6,212 bases of DNA from an uncultured Roseburia sp. (lineage in GTDB: Bacteria; Bacillota; Clostridia; Lachnospirales; Lachnospiraceae): positions 1-6,212 of the forward strand of contig CAMENQ010000152.1 in assembly GCA_945928585.1 (NCBI GenBank), written 5' to 3'. Under the pieces are notes generated by a model that searched no databases, was not told the origin of the DNA, and worked only from the letters and a program-made list of their open reading frames with translations. Each line of letters opens with the position of its first letter. The stretch's first letter is position 1. This document shows positions 1-6,179 of this stretch, piece by piece. The translations under genes were made by a program, and so were the position numbers.

Positions 1-1
1 A

Positions 2-610
2 GACGATAAGGTAGACAATCCTGTAAGTCTGTATGCAGCTACAAAAAAAAGCAATGAACTGATGGCACATGCGTATAGCAAGTTATATAATATTCCATCT
101 ACGGGATTAAGATTTTTTACAGTATATGGTCCTGCAGGACGTCCTGATATGGCTTATTTTGGATTTACAAACAAATTAAGGGAAGGAAAAAATATAGAAA
201 TATTTAACTATGGAAATTGTAGAAGAGATTTCACATATATTAGTGATATAGTTGAAGGAATAAAAAGAGTAATGAGCAAGCCTCCAGAAAGAAAATTGGG
301 GGATGACGGATTGCCGGTTCCTCCATATATGCTTTACAACATTGGAAATGGACATCCTGAAAATTTGTTGGAATTTGTAGATATTTTGCAGCAGGAGCTG
401 ATAGCTGCCAAGGTTTTGCCGGCTGATTATGATTTTGAGTCACACAAGAAGCTTGTGCCAATGCAGCCGGGAGATGTACCAGTGACATATGCAGATACGA
501 CGAGGCTGGAGCAGGACTTCGGATTTAGACCAAAAACCGGTTTAAGAGAGGGATTAAGAAATTTTGCCAGATGGTATCGCAGTTATTATATGGAGGATGG
601 TAATGAATAA
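2..610 (+). CDS. UDP-glucuronate 4-epimerase, C-terminal part (5' end outside window)
   Basis: An extended short-chain dehydrogenase/reductase that interconverts UDP-glucuronate and UDP-galacturonate in the cytosol using bound NAD. The reading frame is open from base 2, so the gene starts upstream of the window; the ATG at 62 is an internal Met, not the start. The visible 202 residues include the catalytic YxxxK as LYAATKKSNE (Tyr codon 32-34, Lys codon 44-46). They also include the family signatures GLRFFTVYGPAGRPDMA, NYGNCRRDFTYISDIVEG and YNIGNGHPENLLEFV, and the usual C-terminal stretch around GLREGLRNFARWY. The missing part is about 140-150 residues with the NAD-binding GxxGxxG. The GRPDMA and RRDFTYI context fits the UDP-glucuronate type better than GalE. 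The dehydrogenase two genes downstream would make its substrate. It overlaps the next gene by 8 bases, indicating translational coupling. Confidence 0.93.
   Translation, partial: DDKVDNPVSLYAATKKSNELMAHAYSKLYNIPSTGLRFFTVYGPAGRPDMAYFGFTNKLREGKNIEIFNYGNCRRDFTYISDIVEGIKRVMSKPPERKLGDDGLPVPPYMLYNIGNGHPENLLEFVDILQQELIAAKVLPADYDFESHKKLVPMQPGDVPVTYADTTRLEQDFGFRPKTGLREGLRNFARWYRSYYMEDGNE
592..596 (+). promoter_or_regulatory. Ribosome binding site that sets the start of the SAT-like gene
   Basis: GGAGG lies six bases before the ATG at 603, inside the end of the epimerase gene. The same frame is open further upstream, with ATGs at 564 and 597. The ATG at 597 directly abuts the GGAGG, and 564 would need a site the sequence does not show. 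The 603 start is therefore chosen, which gives an 8-base overlap with the epimerase stop. Confidence 0.75.
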
Positions 611-1106
611 GCTATTAGAATTAGATAAAAAAAGATATGTAGGAAAAATGCCGAAATTTCAAAAGCTGTATAGAAAGACGCAGGCGGCAAAATTTTACCT
701 AGTAAAGATGTTTTACAAAATTCTTTTTAAAATGGCGAAAAATAGAAACCATATAGAATTGTCTGACAAAACACTTATTGGGGCTGGCTTATATATAGGA
801 CATCCATATGGAATTACAATCAACGAAAAAGCTATAATAGGTGAGAATGCGAATATTCATAAAGGAGTTACTATAGGTCAGGAAAACAGGGGAATAAGAA
901 AGGGTACGCCGATAATTGGAAATAATGTCTGGATAGGAATTAATGCAACGATTGTTGGAGCAATACACATAGGCGATGATGTTTTAATTGCACCGAACAG
1001 TTATGTTAATTGTGATGTGCCGGAACATTCCGTTGTTATAGGCAATCCATGTGTCATTAAGCCATGTGATAATGCTACGAAGGACTATATTAATAATACA
1101 ATATAA
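603..1106 (+). CDS. Serine-acetyltransferase-like hexapeptide-repeat O-acyltransferase
   Basis: A 167-residue predicted cytosolic acyl-CoA-dependent acetyltransferase with a left-handed beta-helix. Residues 1-50 are a basic helical lead ([17 protein letters not shown]). From about 55 to 150 come hexapeptide repeats: [52 protein letters not shown] and VVIGNP. The layout matches the CysE catalytic domain, and His67 sits where CysE has its catalytic His (E. coli His158). The protein lacks most of the roughly 140-residue CysE helical domain. By my hand alignment the CysE catalytic Asp (Asp143) is Glu52 and the second His (His193) is Thr102. Those changes and the location inside a polysaccharide operon argue for acetylation of a sugar, sugar nucleotide or lipid-linked intermediate rather than cysteine synthesis. 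That is an inference; database naming as serine acetyltransferase would be by homology only. It is followed by 29 noncoding bases before the dehydrogenase gene. Confidence 0.85.
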   Translation: MNKLLELDKKRYVGKMPKFQKLYRKTQAAKFYLVKMFYKILFKMAKNRNHIELSDKTLIGAGLYIGHPYGITINEKAIIGENANIHKGVTIGQENRGIRKGTPIIGNNVWIGINATIVGAIHIGDDVLIAPNSYVNCDVPEHSVVIGNPCVIKPCDNATKDYINNTI

Positions 1107-1135
1107 ATATTAAATATATAAGGAGAAACAGGAAA

Positions 1136-2320
1136 ATGAAAATTGCAGTTGCAGGAACAGGATATGTAGGTTTATCAAATGCTATATTGCTGGCACAGCA
1201 TAACGAAGTATATGCGGTAGATATTATACAGGAAAAGGTAGAGCTTATTAATAACAAAAAATCACCTATAGTTGATAAGGAAATTGAAGAGTATCTAGCT
1301 AAAAGGGAGTTAAGGCTTACAGCTACAACAAATGCTGAGGAGGCATATCAGGGGGCAGATTTTGTTATAATTTCGACGCCGACGAACTATGATCCGGACA
1401 AGAATTATTTTGATACATCATCAGTAGAGGCAGTTATAGAACTGGTTATAAAGTATGCACCAAAGGCAGTTATGGTTATAAAATCTACAGTGCCGGTTGG
1501 TTATACAGAGAAGATTAGAAAGCAGTATAATAGTAATAACATAATATTTTCACCGGAATTTTTAAGAGAAGGAAAAGCGCTTTATGACAACCTGTACCCA
1601 TCAAGAATAGTAGTGGGTTATCCGAAGGGTGATGATATTATGAAGTCAAAAGCAGAGGAATTTGCCAGATTATTAAAGCAGGGTGCCATAAAGGAAGATA
1701 TTAAGGTACTGACAGTCAATTTAACTGAAGCTGAGGCAATAAAATTGTTTGCAAATACATATTTGGCATTAAGAGTTTCATACTTTAATGAGTTGGATAC
1801 GTATGCAGAGGTGAGAGGACTAAATACAGCACAAATTATTGAAGGTGTAGGATTGGATCCAAGAATCGGAAATCATTACAATAATCCGTCATTTGGATAT
1901 GGAGGATATTGTCTGCCTAAGGATACAAAGCAGCTTTTAGCTAATTATGCTGATGTACCTAACAATATTATTAAGGCTATAGTAGATTCTAATTCTACTA
2001 GAAAAGATTTTATAGCTTCACAGATAATAGCGAGAAATCCAAAGGTGGTTGGAATATACAGACTTACTATGAAGTCTGATTCAGATAACTTCAGACAGTC
2101 GTCAATACAGGGTATTATGAAAAGAATAAAGGCAAAGGGAATAGAAGTTATTGTGTACGAGCCAACATTGAAGGAAGATAATTTCTTTAATTCAAGGGTA
2201 TACAGTGATATAGATAAATTCAAGGCGGACGCAGATGTAATAGTTGTCAATAGATATGAAAGCGTTCTTGATGATGTACAGGAAAAGGTCTACACAAGGG
2301 ATTTGTATCATTGTGACTAA
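1136..2320 (+). CDS. ugd: UDP-glucose 6-dehydrogenase
   Basis: Oxidises UDP-glucose to UDP-glucuronate in the cytosol with two NAD+, supplying uronic acid for the polymer. All family marks are present in 394 residues, a normal length. The N-terminal NAD-binding fold opens with [12 protein letters not shown] (6-17), followed by ISTPTNYD (79-86) and [14 protein letters not shown] (115-128). The active-site loop is [19 protein letters not shown] (139-157). The middle domain has [20 protein letters not shown] (200-219, with Lys203 and Asn207). [14 protein letters not shown] (254-267) carries the catalytic Cys259 and Asp263. The C-terminal UDP-binding domain includes [18 protein letters not shown] (305-322). 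AGGAG at 1121-1125 lies ten bases before the ATG. Its product is the substrate of the epimerase upstream, so UDP-glucose to UDP-galacturonate is encoded within this window. No catalytic residue is missing. Confidence 0.97.
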   Translation: MKIAVAGTGYVGLSNAILLAQHNEVYAVDIIQEKVELINNKKSPIVDKEIEEYLAKRELRLTATTNAEEAYQGADFVIISTPTNYDPDKNYFDTSSVEAVIELVIKYAPKAVMVIKSTVPVGYTEKIRKQYNSNNIIFSPEFLREGKALYDNLYPSRIVVGYPKGDDIMKSKAEEFARLLKQGAIKEDIKVLTVNLTEAEAIKLFANTYLALRVSYFNELDTYAEVRGLNTAQIIEGVGLDPRIGNHYNNPSFGYGGYCLPKDTKQLLANYADVPNNIIKAIVDSNSTRKDFIASQIIARNPKVVGIYRLTMKSDSDNFRQSSIQGIMKRIKAKGIEVIVYEPTLKEDNFFNSRVYSDIDKFKADADVIVVNRYESVLDDVQEKVYTRDLYHCD

Positions 2321-2346
2321 AAACACACAGACAGAAAGGAGTATGT

Positions 2347-2619
2347 ATGAACAAGCATGATATAGTTGATGCAAATAATACAATAATAACAGATTTACCT
2401 CAGCAAAAAGATGGATGTAATCAGACTAAGGATATGAGAAACTCAAATTTAGAGATATATCGAATATTATGTATGTTTTTTATTGTTTTGCATCATTTTG
2501 CTGTTCATGGACTGGATGGTAATGAAGAAATAGGAAATGGAATAAACAAATATATAGTCGATATACTATCCTTCGGAGGAAAAATAGGAGTAGATGGATT
2601 TATTTTGATTTCAGGATAA
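2347..2619 (+). CDS. N-terminal fragment of the acyltransferase-3 gene (90 aa)
   Basis: This is the piece translated before the in-frame stop. It contains the polar lead (1-29), TM1 with Arg39 and the catalytic-type His49/His50, and most of TM2, ending at Gly90. It lacks every later membrane helix, so alone it is very unlikely to transfer acyl groups. It keeps the catalytic His pair, so it could matter only if it associates with the separately translated C-terminal piece. The reading frame and ribosome binding site are clear; function as a separate protein is doubtful. Confidence 0.45.
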   Translation: MNKHDIVDANNTIITDLPQQKDGCNQTKDMRNSNLEIYRILCMFFIVLHHFAVHGLDGNEEIGNGINKYIVDILSFGGKIGVDGFILISG

Positions 2620-2625
2620 TTTATG
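2613..2625 (+). promoter_or_regulatory. Stop-restart junction: AGGA, TAA, ATG
   Basis: AGGA (2613-2616), the in-frame stop TAA (2617-2619), three bases TTT, then ATG (2623-2625) in the same frame. The four-base Shine-Dalgarno match and six-base spacing are workable for translation restart. The AGGA comes from the Ser-Gly codons of the family's ISG motif, so it predates the stop and need not have been selected. The stop is followed by T, a context generally regarded as efficient for termination, so readthrough is less likely than restart. Confidence 0.4.
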
Positions 2626-3564
2626 TCTAAATCAAAGTATTCCATAAAAAAATATCTGAGATTAGAAGGAGAGGTTTGGTTTTATTCTGTAATTGCATTG
2701 GGAGTTTCAATATTATTTTCCAAAGCAGGTTACAATGGAGGAATAATGACTGTAATTAAAGCAGTGCTGCCGGTTTTGATGAATGAATATTGGTTTGTCA
2801 CAAGCTTTATTGTATTGATGATTTTATCACCATTCTTAAATTTTGTTATACAGAATTTGAAGCAAAATCAGTATAGGACTTTGTTATTTGTATTATTTAT
2901 TTTATGTAGTGTTATTCCTACTTTTGTAAGCAGTGATTTAACATCATCATTAACATGGTTTGTATTTCTATATCTTACGGCAGGATATGTAAGATTTTAC
3001 CACAATGATTTTGCAGGTAATAATGCAAGAAGACATGCATTAATTGGTATTTTGGGAATAGTAATTTTATGGTGTTCATCAACACTTATAAACTGGGTGG
3101 GAATATATCTTGGTAAAGAAAGAGTTTTGTCATACAGCCGCCACTTTATGTCTATGGAAAGTATTATTGTATTAGTTATTGCTTATGAGCTGTTTATGAC
3201 TTTTTTATGTATGAAAAAGTTTAGTAATAATATAGTTAACAAAATTGCAGGTGCAGCATTTGGAGTATATCTGATACATGATAATGTTAATTTAAGAATT
3301 TTATTATGGCAGAATATAGTAAAATATGTCGATTGGGAAAGACCGGTTTATTTAGTGCTGTATTCATTTATTTGTGTGGTTTTGATATACATAATATGTA
3401 CTGTAATAGACTTAATAAGGCAATATACAGTTGAGAGGATATGGATAAAATTTGTTGACAGATATGGAGAGAATGTCTGGTGTAAAATTAAGCATATGTT
3501 TCGCAAGGTATATAAATTTTTTGAAGCTAAATATCATAGTTTTGTGAGTGGCAGAGAATGTTAA
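2623..3564 (+). CDS. C-terminal fragment of the acyltransferase-3 gene (313 aa), possible restart product
   Basis: This frame begins at an ATG three bases after the TAA, in the same frame, and codes the remaining membrane domain. By eye the hydrophobic segments fall near fragment residues 17-34, 56-73, 86-102, 107-125, 138-155, 178-197, 208-219 and 242-263, followed by a basic tail of about 45 residues. AGGA at 2613-2616 lies six bases before this ATG, so terminating ribosomes could restart here. The fragment has no TM1 and no catalytic His pair, so it is either inactive or needs the N-terminal piece. The Met is in the position of an ordinary internal residue of the family, so the start is probably accidental. 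Confidence 0.4.
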   Translation: MSKSKYSIKKYLRLEGEVWFYSVIALGVSILFSKAGYNGGIMTVIKAVLPVLMNEYWFVTSFIVLMILSPFLNFVIQNLKQNQYRTLLFVLFILCSVIPTFVSSDLTSSLTWFVFLYLTAGYVRFYHNDFAGNNARRHALIGILGIVILWCSSTLINWVGIYLGKERVLSYSRHFMSMESIIVLVIAYELFMTFLCMKKFSNNIVNKIAGAAFGVYLIHDNVNLRILLWQNIVKYVDWERPVYLVLYSFICVVLIYIICTVIDLIRQYTVERIWIKFVDRYGENVWCKIKHMFRKVYKFFEAKYHSFVSGREC

Positions 3565-3598
3565 TGTGTACATAAGGTTATGCGGTTAATATTTGTAC

Positions 3599-3604
3599 AG
3601 GAGG
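3599..3604 (+). promoter_or_regulatory. Strong ribosome binding site of the SGNH-like gene
   Basis: AGGAGG stands ten bases before the ATG at 3615, at the end of the longest gap between genes here (50 bases, 3565-3614). I saw no convincing -35/-10 pair or terminator hairpin in that gap, so the gene is probably transcribed from upstream. The strong site may keep the SGNH/MBOAT pair well translated whatever happens in the broken gene before it. Confidence 0.65.
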
Positions 3605-3614
3605 AAAAAGCAGC

Positions 3615-4691
3615 ATGAGTGGAAAAAAATTTAATTTCATTGTTATAGGTATAATAGTGGCAGCCCTGATTATTGTTGGGGGGGGTACTTACATAATAGA
3701 CCCACTATTTCATTATCATGCACCTTTGGGAAGTCTGTCATATCCGATAAACGATGAAAGATACCAGAATGATGGAATAATAAAACATTTTGATTATGAT
3801 GCAATTATTACCGGCTCAAGCATGACGGAAAATTTTAAGACAAGTGAAAGTGATAGATTGTTTAATGCTGACACTGTAAAGCTATCTTATTCAGGGGCTA
3901 CATTTAAAGAAATAAACGATAATTTGGAGATAGCATTTGCATACAATGATAATATTAAAACGGTTATCAGAAGCCTTGATGATGTTATGCTTGTACATAG
4001 TAAAGATATAATGCCAAATGACGTAAGGGAGAAGAAATTTGATTATCCTACTTATTTGACAGATGATAATATATTTAATGATGTTAAGTACCTGTTTAAT
4101 AAAGATATATTATTTAAAAGAACAATTCCTGTATTAGAATATACGATTGATGGAAAGGAGACCACAGACTTTGATGAAGCCTATAATTGGAATGGTCAGG
4201 CAACATATGGAAAGGAAGCAGTGCTAAAAACTTATAATGTTACAACAGTGGCAGCTTCAGAAAAGATATATGAAGACAGCGATAATACAAGGGTAGTGGA
4301 AAACGTTGTACAGAATGTAGCTGAATTGGCAGATAGGCATCCGGAGTGCACATTTTATCTGTTTTTTCCGCCTTATAGTATAAGCAGATGGGATATGTTA
4401 TATATGGAAGGCTGGATAAATTATATAATAGATGCTGAAAAGACAGCTATAGAGGAAATATTAAAGCATCCTAATATTAAGCTATATTCCTTCAATACAA
4501 AGTATGATATAATAACAAATCTTGATAATTATATGGATGATAAGCATTACGGAGAGTGGGTAAATAGTCAGATGCTTGAGTGGATGGCTTCTGATGAAGG
4601 TCTGCTTACATATGATAATTACGAGGATTATATTAATGATATAAGAGATTTTTATAATTCATATGATTATAGCAAATTACATGAAGAATAA
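3615..4691 (+). CDS. Membrane-anchored SGNH-hydrolase-like protein, likely partner of the MBOAT
   Basis: A 358-residue protein with one N-terminal hydrophobic segment (about 8-28) that should anchor the rest outside the cell. The SGNH (GDSL) pattern can be traced: IITGSSMTENF (64-74) gives the nucleophile Ser69, SYSGATFKEI (91-100) the block II Gly94, LFFPPYS (249-255) the strand-loop before the oxyanion region, and MDDKHYGEWV (307-316) the Asp308-x-x-His311 pair. Ser, Asp and His are all present, so it should be catalytically competent. It does not read as DltD, PatB or a plain AlgJ, though its layout (anchor, then SGNH domain, next to an MBOAT) is the same. The inferred role is acyl transfer to, or removal from, the exported polysaccharide. 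An acidic, Tyr-rich tail (about 333-358) follows the catalytic motif. It ends 18 bases before the MBOAT gene. A run of eight G falls in codons 22-24 (see separate entry). The fold is confident; the substrate is unknown. Confidence 0.8.
   Translation: MSGKKFNFIVIGIIVAALIIVGGGTYIIDPLFHYHAPLGSLSYPINDERYQNDGIIKHFDYDAIITGSSMTENFKTSESDRLFNADTVKLSYSGATFKEINDNLEIAFAYNDNIKTVIRSLDDVMLVHSKDIMPNDVREKKFDYPTYLTDDNIFNDVKYLFNKDILFKRTIPVLEYTIDGKETTDFDEAYNWNGQATYGKEAVLKTYNVTTVAASEKIYEDSDNTRVVENVVQNVAELADRHPECTFYLFFPPYSISRWDMLYMEGWINYIIDAEKTAIEEILKHPNIKLYSFNTKYDIITNLDNYMDDKHYGEWVNSQMLEWMASDEGLLTYDNYEDYINDIRDFYNSYDYSKLHEE
3678..3685 (+). repeat. G8 homopolymer tract in codons 22-24 of the SGNH-like gene
   Basis: Eight consecutive G encode Gly22-Gly23-Gly24 within the membrane anchor. 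Worked by hand, gaining one G shifts the frame to a TGA at 3755-3757 after 47 residues. Losing one G leads to a TAA at 3694-3696 after 26 residues. Either change removes the whole SGNH domain. The run stands out in an AT-rich gene, where glycine is mostly GGA or GGT. It is in frame (ON) in this sequence. Confidence 0.9.
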
Positions 4692-4709
4692 AAGAATGGA
4701 GGATACATA

Positions 4710-6179
4710 ATGCTTTTTAATTCATATATATTTATACTGTTTTTCCTGCCTGTGACATTGATAGTATATTTCCTTATAAATAGGACTAATAAATATGTGT
4801 TATCTAATGTATGGCTTATATGTATGTCTCTTTGGTTCTATGCATATTTTAACACAAATTATATAGTGATTATACTTTTGAGCATATCGGGGAATTATAT
4901 TGTATCAAGAATATTGTATACAGAATATGTAAATACTAATAAATGGATAAAGAAATTAGTTCTTATGGTCGGAATACTAATAAATGTAGGTTCCATATTT
5001 TATTTTAAATATTTTGATTTCTTTATTAGTAATGTAAATGCTTTATTTAATCAGACGTTTGAATTAAAAAATATACTGCTTCCGCTTGGTATTAGCTTCT
5101 TTACATTTCAGCAGATATCATATCTTGTTGATTCGTATAGAGGCGAGACAAAGGATTACGGATTTGTGGAATATGCATTATTTGTATCCTTTTTCCCGCA
5201 GTTGATAGCGGGACCTATAGTTTTGCATAGTGAGGTAATACCACAGTTTAGAAATAAAGAACAGAGAAAGTTTAATCATGATAATATGGCAAAAGGTCTG
5301 TATATTTTTGCAGTAGGATTATTTAAAAAGGTTTTGATTGCAGATACATTTGCAAAGGCAGTTGATTGGGGGTTTAGTTCATATATGAACATATCTTCAA
5401 TGGACTCATTTTTAGTGTCGTTGTGTTATACGTTCCAGCTATATTTTGATTTTAGCGGTTATTGTGATATGGCAATAGGCATAGGAAATATGTTTAATAT
5501 AAAATTACCAAATAACTTTAATTCTCCATATAAAGCCACATCAATAACTGATTTTTGGTCAAGATGGCATATGTCTTTGACTAGGTTTTTAAGACAATAT
5601 GTGTATATTCCACTTGGCGGAAATAGGAAAGGTAAGATAAGGACATATATTAATATAATGATAGTATATCTTGTAAGTGGTATATGGCATGGAGCAAATT
5701 GGACATTCATTATATGGGGAATCATACATGGTGTAGCTAATTGCTTAAATAGAGTTTTTAAAAACACATGGGCAAAAATTGGTAATATAACACAGTGGTT
5801 CATGACATTTATGTTTATTAATTTTACATGGATTATATTTAGAGCAGATAGTATTAGCCAGGCGAAATATATAATAAAGAAAATACTTTCATTTGATTCA
5901 CTATATGTAAGTTCAGGACTTTATGAATGTTTTAAACTGACTGAATTTACCTTTTTAGAGGAAAAGTTTTCAGTATTCAGTTACCTTCCGAGCAGAATAA
6001 CAGGTTTTTATATGTGGAGTATGTTGGCAATAGCATTTGTTGTCATTTTGAACTTTAAAAATATGTCAGAGATAAAATTTAAACCTACAGCCGGAAGAGC
6101 AATAGCAACAGTTGTATTTATTATGTGGGCAGTTTTGTCATTGTCCGGAATTTCGACATTTTTATATTTTAATTTTTAA
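4710..6179 (+). CDS. MBOAT-family membrane O-acyltransferase (AlgI/DltB-like)
   Basis: A 489-residue multi-pass enzyme that passes acyl groups through the membrane for transfer to an extracellular polymer. About a dozen hydrophobic spans are visible. Family marks in order are: GISFFTFQQISYLVDSYRG (127-145), FFPQLIAGPIVLHSEVIPQF (161-180), FQLYFDFSGYCDMAIGIG (242-259), TDFWSRWHMSLTRFLRQYVY (280-299), IPLGGNRKG (300-308) and VSGIWHGANWTFIIWGIIHG (322-341). His327 of the WHG motif is the expected catalytic residue, and His287 is the other conserved His. It ends in FLYFNF, like the FxYFxF C-terminus common in this family. GGAGG at 4698-4702 sits seven bases before the ATG. Pairing with the SGNH gene 18 bases upstream copies the AlgI-AlgJ/X, DltB-DltD and PatA-PatB pattern. 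The target is probably the local uronic-acid polysaccharide, not alginate or teichoic acid, as no other genes of those pathways are seen. Confidence 0.93.
   Translation: MLFNSYIFILFFLPVTLIVYFLINRTNKYVLSNVWLICMSLWFYAYFNTNYIVIILLSISGNYIVSRILYTEYVNTNKWIKKLVLMVGILINVGSIFYFKYFDFFISNVNALFNQTFELKNILLPLGISFFTFQQISYLVDSYRGETKDYGFVEYALFVSFFPQLIAGPIVLHSEVIPQFRNKEQRKFNHDNMAKGLYIFAVGLFKKVLIADTFAKAVDWGFSSYMNISSMDSFLVSLCYTFQLYFDFSGYCDMAIGIGNMFNIKLPNNFNSPYKATSITDFWSRWHMSLTRFLRQYVYIPLGGNRKGKIRTYINIMIVYLVSGIWHGANWTFIIWGIIHGVANCLNRVFKNTWAKIGNITQWFMTFMFINFTWIIFRADSISQAKYIIKKILSFDSLYVSSGLYECFKLTEFTFLEEKFSVFSYLPSRITGFYMWSMLAIAFVVILNFKNMSEIKFKPTAGRAIATVVFIMWAVLSLSGISTFLYFNF

Larger units (their letters stand above)
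2347..3564 (+). pseudogene. Acyltransferase-3 family membrane O-acyltransferase, interrupted by in-frame TAA
   Basis: Read through one TAA, this is a 405-codon member of the acyltransferase-3 family (OafA/NodX/WecH-like), multi-pass enzymes that O-acylate surface sugars. AAAGGAG at 2335-2341 sets the start at 2347. A polar lead of about 29 residues precedes TM1, where NLEIYRILCMFFIVLHHFAV holds the family's conserved Arg39 and His49/His50. TM2 ends in DGFILISG, then TAA (2617-2619), then FMSKSKYSIKKYLRLEG in the same frame. Relatives read ISGYF here, so one substitution of a TAT or TAC Tyr codon explains the break; no frameshift is needed. Downstream, NEYWFVTSFIVLMILSPFLN and AGAAFGVYLIHDN are typical family segments, with about eight more membrane spans and a basic tail. 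The rest of the frame is intact, so the lesion looks recent, is a sequence error, or is tolerated by translation restart at 2623. Confidence 0.8.

Noticed and set aside
43..50. A8 run across the Thr-Lys-Lys codons of the epimerase YxxxK motif
   Set aside because: A runs of 7-8 are expected in an AT-rich genome using AAA for Lys (another occurs near 627-633). It lies in an essential catalytic motif mid-gene, so a switch role is unlikely.
240..488. Open frame of 82 codons on the minus strand
   Set aside because: It lies entirely within the well-supported epimerase, has no ribosome binding site of note and no recognisable motif; it is a shadow frame.
1945..2383. Two overlapping minus-strand open frames at the end of the dehydrogenase
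   Set aside because: Both are antisense to strong coding sequence. Their hydrophobic look comes from reading AT-rich codons backwards.
2617..2619. TAA as a recoded or programmed-readthrough codon
   Set aside because: TAA is not used for selenocysteine or pyrrolysine. The following base is T (generally an efficient stop context), and no adjacent stimulatory hairpin was seen. A mutation or a restart explains it better.
3565..3614. Promoter or operator in the 50-base gap, with GTACA occurring at both ends
   Set aside because: GTAC is self-complementary and short, and no -35/-10 pair with sensible spacing is seen. The gap is fully compatible with simple operon spacing.
5459..5803. Minus-strand open frame of 114 codons within the MBOAT gene
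   Set aside because: It is antisense to the most conserved part of the MBOAT (FDFSGY to WHG region) and has no independent coding evidence.
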